DNA of 64,000 bases from a virus. Positions 7,816 to 14,152 of the stretch are shown here, one piece after another (position 1 is the first letter of the stretch; each line of letters opens with the position of its first letter). The notes under the pieces were generated by a model. The model ran no database searches. It worked only from the letters and a program-made list of their open reading frames with translations, and was not told the origin of the DNA. The position numbers were made by a program, and so were the translations under genes. The stretch lies in the IMG/VR virus record IMGVR_UViG_3300036768_000367, positions 1 to 64,000 of that record; one strand, written 5' to 3'.

Positions 7816-8140
7816 ACAAGTTTGTATTGGCGATGGAGCGTGGCACGCATGGCCCTATTGCACAGATGCTATCTGGACAGATTTTAGTGCTGAGGCAAAT
7901 GCGGCGCTTGTAAATGATGTTATTAGAAATATAGATGTAAGAATAAAGTATCATGGCACATTGCTGGCTTTAATCAAAGGTGATAGGCACTGGACCCCAG
8001 CTCTTTTAGAGGTTAAAATACATAACATATTCCATGGTATTATAAATAAGTCAGAAGCACTTTGTGACAAAATCGGACTTGATCAAGAGTTGCAACGACG
8101 CCATCGCGGCGGAGTAATATACTCAGATGTCTTGTGTTGA
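7793..8140 (+). CDS. Hypothetical protein, M-(K/R)-I-x-x-Y family N-terminus
   Basis: A 115-codon frame from ATG 7793, beginning MKIEHYNKQV. It contains a Trp-rich segment (GAWHAWPYCTDAIWTDF), then LIKGDRHWTPALLEVKIHNIF and a basic C-terminal helix (LDQELQRRHRGG). No Shine-Dalgarno is clear. It ends 6 bp before the helicase gene and is probably co-transcribed with it. The conserved N-terminal hexapeptide is shared with small proteins on both sides of the helicase. Biochemical role unknown; no catalytic motif recognised. Confidence 0.6.
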   Translation: MKIEHYNKQVCIGDGAWHAWPYCTDAIWTDFSAEANAALVNDVIRNIDVRIKYHGTLLALIKGDRHWTPALLEVKIHNIFHGIINKSEALCDKIGLDQELQRRHRGGVIYSDVLC

Positions 8141-8146
8141 GTTTAT

Positions 8147-10036
8147 ATGATTACACATTTAACGTCTATTGCATATGATCCGACTGTAGGTGCGAAAATT
8201 CGCAGCTCTTTCCCCAAGACACCAGCTGATGTTGAGATGAACAATATCACTGCGCATGCGCTGACTATGCAATATGATATTGTTATTACAAACGCGAATT
8301 TTGATCTTGTTGAGATTGAATTAACTGAGGCTAATAAGCACAAGAGCACTGTACAAATTTTTACCAACGATTTGCAAGTCTGCTCTTGCGAGCAGTATCA
8401 TGAGGTTGGAGTAGGTTACTGCAAACACATTGCGGTAATAAACGCCATCTCAAAACATCCAAACACGATGGACGAGAGGCTGTTTGCAAAAACAATACTA
8501 CGAAGCAAGAGTAAGTTAAATAAGTTCAAAAGTATAAAATATATTGTTTATGATTCCTTTAAAGGCTGCAATGTTGCATTAGGTGCTGGTCCAATAGAAA
8601 AAAAGGCTGTAAGTTGTGCTGCTAATGAAAGGCGCCTTGCTACCTTAAATTCACTGGGTAGCATTACTAGGGTTGTATTACCATCTCCTTATATAATTAA
8701 AGATGGTGTAAGTCTATATGATTATCAGCATGATATATTAGAAAACATGTTAACCGCAAAGCGCGCGGTCTGCTCGATGACTATGGGTGCTGGTAAAACC
8801 TTAACTTCGATTGCTGGACTTAAGTATCTTGGAACAGATGGCGCAAAAATACTGATAGTGTGTCCGAAGTCAATTGTCAAACAATGGGTCAATGAAATTA
8901 AAAGAATTCTTGGTGTCAATGTATTTCAAATTACCAGTAAAAACATTTCTACATTTACAGATATATACGAGTCTGGTATAGGTATAGCTACTTATCAAAC
9001 TATGGTGAGAAGTGTAGATAAACTTGCTACCCAGGATTATTCCGTAGTTATCGCTGACGAGATTCAATATATTAAAAACGAGGGAAGTAAAACATGGGGT
9101 GCGCTCAAGTGCATAAAGTCAGAGTACTTCTGGGGATTGTCTGGTACAGTTATAGAAAATAGGTTGGACGATTTATATAACATCATGCAAATTATAGGGC
9201 CTGGACTGCTGGGTCCTAAGTGGAAGTTTGATTTTAAGTTCAAGAAACTAGGATCTGTCCATCGTAAAAAGGTCTTATATCAAAATGAAATACAAAATAT
9301 TGCTGAGCTGCGTAGTTTAATATCTAGCAATATATTTTCGTATGACAAAATATCCTTGCCAAAGATTTCTCATCATAAGTATCTGGTTGGAATGGATCCA
9401 GGGGCACGCGCGGCCCACGATGAATTTCTAGAGAAGGCTAATACTTTAATTAGCAAATCTTTGAATATGGAGTTATCTCATTTTGAAAAACTATTGATAC
9501 AGTCGTATTTGCTGAAGGCAAGACAAGCATGTAACTCTGTAGAGCTAATCAATAAAGTGGTAGCTCCGCGAGGCGAAAAGATCAAGAGTATTCTTGCTGT
9601 TATTAAGCAAATATGTTTGGAGCAAGGTGAAAAACTAGTTATCTTTTCAGAATGGACTGAGATGTTGAGCATAATAGAAAGAGAGATGCTGCTAGACATG
9701 TCGATTGGTTATGTAAGATTTGATGGCTCAATGACTGCTAAGGCAAGAATGAGGGCTATAGAGCAGTTTAAAACAGATTCATTATGTATGATATTTTTCT
9801 CGTCTGATGCAGGTGGTATAGGTATAGATGGATTGCAACTTGTGTGCAATAACATGCTGCATGTTGAACTACCTTGGAATCCAGCAAAAATCGATCAGCG
9901 GAATGGTAGGTTACATAGGCTTATGCAAACTAAAGATGTTAATATACACTATATGATAACATCTAATTCTATTGAAGAAAAAATGAGTAATCTTTTGGAT
10001 CAAAAGCGCAAAGTGCGTCTAGACGCACTTTTTTAA
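8147..10036 (+). CDS. SWIM zinc finger-containing SNF2-family helicase/ATPase
   Basis: A 629-residue superfamily 2 ATPase of the SNF2/RapA type. A SWIM zinc finger lies near the N-terminus (CSC at 79-81, then C92-K-H94). The SNF2 core follows: Q-motif-like YDYQHDILENM, motif I TMGAGKTLTS (Lys217), motif Ia ILIVCPKSIVKQW, motif II ADEIQ (Asp304-Gln307) and motif III GLSGTVIENRLDDLYNI. The C-terminal helicase lobe has KLVIFSEWTEML, IGYVRFDGSM, FFSSDAGGIGIDGLQL (motif V) and QRNGRLHRL (motif VI, about 584-592). All ATPase motifs are intact, unlike many neighbours. Such proteins translocate on double-stranded DNA and remodel DNA-protein complexes. In a phage it could clear host proteins from DNA, aid replication or recombination, or counter host defence; the sequence does not decide. 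SWIM-SNF2 pairings are also common in bacteria, so acquisition from a host is possible. Confidence 0.92.
   Translation: MITHLTSIAYDPTVGAKIRSSFPKTPADVEMNNITAHALTMQYDIVITNANFDLVEIELTEANKHKSTVQIFTNDLQVCSCEQYHEVGVGYCKHIAVINAISKHPNTMDERLFAKTILRSKSKLNKFKSIKYIVYDSFKGCNVALGAGPIEKKAVSCAANERRLATLNSLGSITRVVLPSPYIIKDGVSLYDYQHDILENMLTAKRAVCSMTMGAGKTLTSIAGLKYLGTDGAKILIVCPKSIVKQWVNEIKRILGVNVFQITSKNISTFTDIYESGIGIATYQTMVRSVDKLATQDYSVVIADEIQYIKNEGSKTWGALKCIKSEYFWGLSGTVIENRLDDLYNIMQIIGPGLLGPKWKFDFKFKKLGSVHRKKVLYQNEIQNIAELRSLISSNIFSYDKISLPKISHHKYLVGMDPGARAAHDEFLEKANTLISKSLNMELSHFEKLLIQSYLLKARQACNSVELINKVVAPRGEKIKSILAVIKQICLEQGEKLVIFSEWTEMLSIIEREMLLDMSIGYVRFDGSMTAKARMRAIEQFKTDSLCMIFFSSDAGGIGIDGLQLVCNNMLHVELPWNPAKIDQRNGRLHRLMQTKDVNIHYMITSNSIEEKMSNLLDQKRKVRLDALF
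10010..10034 (+). terminator. Intrinsic terminator overlapping the helicase stop codon
   Basis: AAAGTGCGT (10010-10018) pairs perfectly with ACGCACTTT (10023-10031) around a CTAG loop, followed by T residues up to the TAA stop (10034-10036). The hairpin is built entirely from the last codons of the helicase gene. Confidence 0.75.
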
Positions 10037-10065
10037 CTATAGTCGCTCATGCAGATCGGTGTACT

Positions 10066-10341
10066 ATGAAGATTGATGATTATGGCCCTGGTATTTTGAT
10101 CGATAACAAAAACTTTACGTGGCCGCAACAACAGTATGAGTACGCCGTTTTTGTAAAGAACTTTAGCGATTCTAGCGAACACTATGTTTGCGCCACCATG
10201 CACGGGTACATACTCGAAGGTACGATTAGTATCTGTATCAAGGGCAAAGTAGCAAAAAACATCAGGTTCCCGCACATATTTGTTAGGAATAGTTTTAAAA
10301 ATATGAAAATGAATGATTGTGGTTTAAGTATATTGATATAA
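10066..10341 (+). CDS. Small hypothetical protein, MKIxxYG family; reads into a second copy
   Basis: A 91-codon frame starting MKIDDYGPGILIDNKNF. It continues through a beta-rich body (YEYAVFVKNF, HYVCATMHGYILEGTISICI). At residue 80 the same frame runs directly into MKMNDCGLSILI, the start of another family member, before a TAA at 10339-10341. The first copy has thus lost its own stop or been fused to the second by a deletion. Function unknown; it is the first gene after the helicase terminator. Confidence 0.5.
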   Translation: MKIDDYGPGILIDNKNFTWPQQQYEYAVFVKNFSDSSEHYVCATMHGYILEGTISICIKGKVAKNIRFPHIFVRNSFKNMKMNDCGLSILI

Positions 10342-10485
10342 TACCGTGGAGAATATCCGTCTCAATATTGCGAAGCAATAATCAGACCTATTAATTTTGA
10401 AGAGCTGTGTAGATATTTAGGAAGATATTTTGATAATGACTATATTGAGTGGGACACTTCATTTGTAATGTTTTTAAACCACTAA
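10303..10485 (+). pseudogene. MKIxxYG family member broken by an in-frame TAA
   Basis: The second copy starts at ATG 10303 (MKMNDCGLSILI), hits TAA 10339-10341 and in the same frame continues YRGEYPSQYCEAIIRPINFE, ELCRYLGRYFDNDYIEWDTS and MFLNH to TAA 10483-10485. The single nonsense codon is the only visible lesion. Restored length is 60 residues. Confidence 0.5.
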
Positions 10486-10564
10486 ATGCAAGTTAATCCA
10501 CCACATTTTAGCTTAATTATAATACAGATAATATATATAATTGAAAAGCAAGTATATTCGAAAT

Positions 10565-10804
10565 ATGAAAATTTCAAGTTACGGCATAGTATTTAAAGTA
10601 ACTAGCAAATATAATGTGACCTATTGCTCGATACAAGATATTATGCGTCATGTTGTGTTTGATCAGATTACAAACCATTTGTCAGTAGAGATTCTGAGGC
10701 ACGGTAGTACGGTGGGCGTGTGCTCCATAGGGGTTCAAGATGATAATAAGCTTGTAAACTTTCTTATACATACCCTAATAGATGAGGCTCTAAGTGATAA
10801 TTGA
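10565..10804 (+). CDS. Small hypothetical protein, MKIxxYG family
   Basis: ATG 10565 gives a 79-residue protein starting MKISSYGIVFKV; the frame can be extended upstream to a TTG at 10541, but the ATG matches the family N-terminus. The body is a mix of strands and helices (YCSIQDIMRHVVFDQITNHL, VGVCSIGVQDDNK, HTLIDEALSDN). The stop overlaps a GTG at 10794 that begins the next, broken family member. Function unknown. Confidence 0.55.
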   Translation: MKISSYGIVFKVTSKYNVTYCSIQDIMRHVVFDQITNHLSVEILRHGSTVGVCSIGVQDDNKLVNFLIHTLIDEALSDN

Positions 10805-11044
10805 AGATTTTGGCATGATATTATTATGGTAGCATAGAGACTATATTAACAATACTACTGTTTCTTGTACATTGCCACTCAACGAGCATTTTACAAAAGA
10901 AGAGGCTCTTAAGTTTTGAAGTAAATTATTCATCTGGGCGGGCCGTGGATCAGCAGAACTTGTTGGATATGCATTCATGGTGAGCGTATAAATAAATATC
11001 ACTTTTATCATAATGATGGTCTATTGGCAGAGGCTGAAAAATGA
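10794..11044 (+). pseudogene. MKIxxYG family member with nonsense codons and frameshift
   Basis: GTG 10794 begins MIIEDFGMILLW, stopped at once by TAG. The frame resumes HRDYINNTTVSCTLPLNEHF, TKEEALKF, a TGA, then SKLFIWAGRGSAELVGYAF. After a frameshift near 10980 it ends GERINKYHFYHNDGLLAEAE up to TGA 11042-11044. The middle (TKEEALKF*SKLF) resembles HKEAFQYFCDIL of the intact neighbour at 11131, showing that these are paralogues beyond the N-terminus. Confidence 0.55.
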
Positions 11045-11130
11045 ATCGTGACCTTAATAACTTAAACAAGATACGCTTACAATATGATCGTAAAAATCCA
11101 GAATCTTAAACAGAATGGCATTTATAAAAC

Positions 11131-11406
11131 ATGAAAATAGAATCTTATGGTTATAAATTTTTAATAGCTGATGTGGGTAGCCGAATTATCAAGGGAAAGA
11201 CACTTGTAGCAACTAGCCACAAGGAAGCTTTTCAATATTTTTGTGATATCTTAGAGTCTGGGTTTGCAGTTTGGATCTGTCTGTATAGACACGACAAATT
11301 TTTAGGCGGTACTAGCCTATCTGTTGATGAGTATACCGATCTTGGCAGTGAGGATGCCTGGCTCTATGCGATGAAGCATTGTGAGGCGTCTAATGATGAT
11401 AAGTGA
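11131..11406 (+). CDS. Small hypothetical protein, MKIxxYG family
   Basis: A 91-codon intact frame starting MKIESYGYKFLIADVGSRII. The middle SHKEAFQYFCDILESGFAVW, the strand ICLYRHDKFLGGTSLSV and an acidic C-terminus (CEASNDDK) follow. The layout (N-terminal strand pair, helix, strand, acidic tail) can be followed in the broken paralogue at 10794-11044. The stop overlaps the start of the next gene (ATGATGATAAGTGA), indicating translational coupling. No enzyme motif is visible. Confidence 0.6.
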   Translation: MKIESYGYKFLIADVGSRIIKGKTLVATSHKEAFQYFCDILESGFAVWICLYRHDKFLGGTSLSVDEYTDLGSEDAWLYAMKHCEASNDDK

Positions 11407-11728
11407 TTATCCTCCTAAAATTTCTGAGGGAATGATTTGCTATACCAAGAGAGATGTGATAATTGCTCATAATGAGATATATGGAATTAACAAAGTTATT
11501 CCAAAACAGACATTGGTTCAAATTAAGCGCAAGGCTGCGGTAAGTTTAAATGTTGACAGTATAGAGTGCTATGTTGTATATTTTAAACTGTCTACTGGTA
11601 TCATCTCTGATACTACTATAGAGAGGCGACATCTTGCGTATTATTCCAAAACTATAAAAGATCTATGGAGCAACTATGACAGATATGCAAAAGACTTACA
11701 AGATAAGCTTTCATTGCAAGCCAATTAA
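11393..11728 (+). CDS. Hypothetical protein with YPP N-terminus
   Basis: The frame is open from a GTG at 11381, but ATG 11393 is preferred because GAGG lies 6 nt upstream and the product then begins MMISDYPPKISEGMI, like other proteins of the island. About 111 residues. After a first strand pair (MICYTKRDVIIAHN), the text KVIPKQTLVQIKRKAAVSLN and ECYVVYFKLSTG looks like a small beta-barrel. A helical C-terminus follows (YSKTIKDLWSNYDRYAKDLQ). No function assigned. It overlaps both neighbours. Confidence 0.6.
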   Translation: MMISDYPPKISEGMICYTKRDVIIAHNEIYGINKVIPKQTLVQIKRKAAVSLNVDSIECYVVYFKLSTGIISDTTIERRHLAYYSKTIKDLWSNYDRYAKDLQDKLSLQAN

Positions 11729-11927
11729 AAAATCTGAAACATTAGTTGCATTTAAAGAGAAAGTCGCCTTGTTGGGCGACTCTTTCTTTATTTCATTTTC
11801 AGGCAATGTTCCGATTATAACCACTAGCGTGTCGGGCATTCACGAGATCCATAGCATAATAACAAATGTCGAGAGCACTTGTTCTACCACAGTTGAGTTT
11901 CTTGGTACCGATCCTTGGCTTCTATAA
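11676..11927 (+). CDS. Small hypothetical protein
   Basis: An 83-codon frame from ATG 11676 with GGAG 6 nt upstream, overlapping the previous gene by 53 nt. The product begins MTDMQKTYKISFHCKPIKKS and looks like an alternating strand/helix fold (FFISFSGNVPIITTSVSGIH, EFLGTDPWLL). It converges with the minus-strand gene, whose stop is directly adjacent. A terminator-like hairpin lies inside the gene, which lowers certainty that the full length is expressed. Confidence 0.45.
   Translation: MTDMQKTYKISFHCKPIKKSETLVAFKEKVALLGDSFFISFSGNVPIITTSVSGIHEIHSIITNVESTCSTTVEFLGTDPWLL
11762..11791 (+). terminator. Possible intrinsic terminator inside a small gene
   Basis: AGTCGCC (11762-11768) pairs with GGCGACT (11775-11781) around a TTGTTG loop and is followed by CTTTCTTTATTT. 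It lies 34 bp after the stop of the gene ending at 11728 and could end the small-gene transcript before the minus-strand gene. It is also coding sequence for the gene at 11676. Confidence 0.4.
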
Positions 11928-12335
11928 TCACTTTACAGGATAAAATTCAAATTGCTCATCATATGACGCTGGTGCATATTGTTGCTTAAGAGACGCAACA
12001 TCGGCAGCCATCTTTGTTTTAAGCTCTTGCAAATTACGAGCTACGTACTGCTTGTTCCATACAATTTTGTTTTCCATGACTTGGTTATTCTCGACTGGTC
12101 TAACCATCAGAGTAACCTCGGCCTTGACATGTGAACTTGGTGGTGGCTCATCCATATCGCTTAGAGACTGATAAACATTGGCTTTAACGCCAACGCGACC
12201 CTTGGCAAATATGTCAAATTTACGTTCACCAGTGGCTTCGGATATAATTGCATCAACCATTGATGCTTCCTCCGTTAAGCCCTTTTCATCCAGACTATTG
12301 GCTAAATTAACCAGTTTTGCGATAATGTGCTTCAT
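11928..12335 (-). CDS. Hypothetical protein with N-terminal helical LA..LD..G...EA..ID motif
   Basis: The only supported minus-strand gene in the window. On its own strand AGGAGGG lies 4 nt before the ATG, an excellent Shine-Dalgarno. The 135-residue product starts MKHIIAKLVNLANSLDEKGL and TEEASMVDAIISE. The same kind of helical start is found in the protein at 47235 (MKNILVKLAEVATQLDEAGH) and internally in the protein at 369. The C-terminal part (VKAEVTLMVRPVENN, ELKTKMAADVASLKQQY) is probably strand then helix. Its opposite orientation and its pairing with a divergent gene across an inverted repeat suggest separate regulation from the late genes. Function unknown. Confidence 0.75.
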   Translation of the reverse strand: MKHIIAKLVNLANSLDEKGLTEEASMVDAIISEATGERKFDIFAKGRVGVKANVYQSLSDMDEPPPSSHVKAEVTLMVRPVENNQVMENKIVWNKQYVARNLQELKTKMAADVASLKQQYAPASYDEQFEFYPVK

Positions 12336-12369
12336 CGATCCCTCCTAGAGACTTGTGTATACGTTTGCG

Positions 12370-12397
12370 CTATTATTAGTATACCCTCTAATAATAG
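12370..12397. promoter_or_regulatory. Perfect inverted repeat in a divergent intergenic region, candidate operator/bidirectional promoter
   Basis: CTATTATTAG (12370-12379) and CTAATAATAG (12388-12397) are perfect 10-bp arms around TATACCCT. The site lies between the start of the minus-strand gene (12335) and the plus-strand iron-sulfur gene (12429). Read on the minus strand, the region contains a TATACT -10-like hexamer. A dimeric repressor site or overlapping promoters would both fit; neither is proven. Confidence 0.45.
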
Positions 12398-12428
12398 GAG
12401 TGTATAGAATAAGAATGTATAAAGTATT

Positions 12429-12626
12429 ATGACTAATATTACCAGATGCGTGTGTTATTCTATTAAATTTGAAGAGCTTAAGGAGATAGCCAAAGATAAA
12501 GGAATAACCGATTTTGAGACTTTAAAAAATGAGCGCACGTGCGGAATGCGTTGCAAGATGTGTGTTCCATATATTAAAAAGATGCTGGAAACTGGGCAGG
12601 TCGAATTTTTAGATGCGCTAGAATAG
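12429..12626 (+). CDS. BFD-like [2Fe-2S]-binding domain protein
   Basis: A 65-residue protein that is essentially one BFD-like domain: C7-V-C9 at the start, a helix EELKEIAKDKGITDFE, then TCGMRCKMCVPYIKKML with C38, C42 and C45. The spacing C-x-C ... C-x2-C is that of bacterioferritin-associated ferredoxin type domains, which bind a [2Fe-2S] cluster and pass electrons or act as small regulators. No Shine-Dalgarno is clear. It is divergent from the minus-strand gene. The phage role is unknown; redox sensing or tuning of host iron-sulfur metabolism are possibilities. The presence of all four expected cysteines argues it is functional. Confidence 0.75.
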   Translation: MTNITRCVCYSIKFEELKEIAKDKGITDFETLKNERTCGMRCKMCVPYIKKMLETGQVEFLDALE

Positions 12627-12684
12627 TCTTCGGGCGCATAATTCGTTTATTAATAATCTTCATATATGCATCAAGGAGAACTCT

Positions 12685-14142
12685 ATGCAGCAATTAAATT
12701 TCGTCCGTTCAAGATGTGTGGTAAAAAACAATAGCAAAAGAGCCGTAAAGCTACTGGGAAGAGCCACTTTGCCGCCCTCAGGAGAATCATGTGATCTATT
12801 TGAAATTATTCCAAATTTATCTGAGATCCTGATAATTGATGCTCTTAGGCAGCCAGATGGCGAGTTATTTCAGAGAAAACAAGAAGGACAAATTGATATA
12901 CTAGAATGTGACTTGGTTGTATTTAATAATGCCAATGTAAAACCAGTGGTAAATGTTTCAGGTGTTGCTAATGTCAGCGTAGAGGCTCCATTAACTTTTC
13001 AAGATGGCCAGATTAAAATTCCAAAAGCCAATGAATACAATGATGGGTTTTTGTCTAAATTCGATTTTGTTGATCTTAAAAGACAGAGTTTTAAAATTAC
13101 TGTTTGGCAGTATCAAGATTTTAAATCTATAAGTGATATTACAATAAAATTAAGTCAATTTAATAACTTTAATTTTGATTCCAGTGCTATTGTAAATGGC
13201 AGTGCTTTTATAGTAGATGCTGATGCACCAGAGCGGCCACTTCATCGCTCCAATAGTCTGGCTAGATTCTTTGGTAAAAATGACTTTGTTAAAGTACAGA
13301 GTCATGTCAAAGATACTGTAGTTCTTGATGGAACAGTACCTGACGGTAAATCTCTTAGAGTCTATTTTCTAGTATCAGCTTTGCCGCAAGATATTACGGC
13401 CAATAAAGTTTTACCAGCAGTCCCAGATATAGTTCGTCGTGCGCGAATTGAAGTTATTGAGGCCAATACAGTCGAAAGCGGCAAATCATCGGTTATTGCT
13501 GGAGAAAAGCGTTTCATAAATAAAACAATCTTTACTAGTGTGGGGATTGGATGTGAGCCAGGCGATGCTGCTTTAGCGGTAGATGGTTTAATAAAAAGCA
13601 AGCAAATTACTCTGACCCAGGGAGCCAAGGCTGGTCACGTTTTGGTCTCGAATTCACTGGGACAAGGCGAGTGGACAGCGCCTATTATCTCCTCTGAAAT
13701 AGCGCCTATAACTGACATACCAGGATCACTTTGGTATAAAATACCAGATAATTCTTTGTACTACCTGAACTCAGAGCTTAACAAATGGCTTAGCGTGGAA
13801 AGTGAATTTATAACCCTACGATCATCACAAGTAGCTGTGAGCAACTCTTATCTTGATATAGTTGATAATGGTTATGCCCAGACACCGTCTATAATTAAGG
13901 TTTTTGATTATGTTGTTACGGATCTAGAGTTTAATGTAGAGCAGGCTGCGCCGATGGCGGTAGAGCTACATTCTGATAGTGGCATCATAAAAGATGCTAA
14001 GTTTGAGTTTGCGGAGGGCAACAAGAAACACCTGAAAGGACTGAATATTCCTATTAAATCTGGTATTCCATTAAGAGTATTTATTAACGGAAGTAATATA
14101 ATAAAACCAAAAGTTAAGTTAAAAATAAAAGCTATGGTATGA
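12685..14142 (+). CDS. Modular tail-fibre/virion protein 1 of a paralogous pair
   Basis: A 485-residue protein with a strong AAGGAGA Shine-Dalgarno. The N-terminal 90 residues (RCVVKNNSKRAVKLLGRATL, then IDALRQPDGELFQRKQ) match the layout of the next gene product (RLVIRNITHNKAVAIFDEYR, then LKALEKPWGDLYQE). A central WQYQDFKS segment also aligns with WQYQDFGS there. The end (IPDNSLYYLNSELNKWLSVE, then RVFINGSNIIKPKVKLKIKA) is a beta-sandwich module shared with the two following proteins. No enzyme motif. Position and modularity point to a tail appendage or baseplate component. Confidence 0.7.
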   Translation: MQQLNFVRSRCVVKNNSKRAVKLLGRATLPPSGESCDLFEIIPNLSEILIIDALRQPDGELFQRKQEGQIDILECDLVVFNNANVKPVVNVSGVANVSVEAPLTFQDGQIKIPKANEYNDGFLSKFDFVDLKRQSFKITVWQYQDFKSISDITIKLSQFNNFNFDSSAIVNGSAFIVDADAPERPLHRSNSLARFFGKNDFVKVQSHVKDTVVLDGTVPDGKSLRVYFLVSALPQDITANKVLPAVPDIVRRARIEVIEANTVESGKSSVIAGEKRFINKTIFTSVGIGCEPGDAALAVDGLIKSKQITLTQGAKAGHVLVSNSLGQGEWTAPIISSEIAPITDIPGSLWYKIPDNSLYYLNSELNKWLSVESEFITLRSSQVAVSNSYLDIVDNGYAQTPSIIKVFDYVVTDLEFNVEQAAPMAVELHSDSGIIKDAKFEFAEGNKKHLKGLNIPIKSGIPLRVFINGSNIIKPKVKLKIKAMV

Positions 14143-14152
14143 ATGAGATGCT

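Noticed and set aside
2596-11044. In-frame TGA at Trp-like and TAG at Gln-like positions, suggesting stop-codon recoding as in some large phages
   Set aside because: Intact neighbours use TGA (1754, 18141, 25968), TAG (12626, 23664, 48761) and TAA as normal ends followed directly by new starts, the long structural genes contain none of them in frame, and the broken genes also carry frameshifts and deletions.
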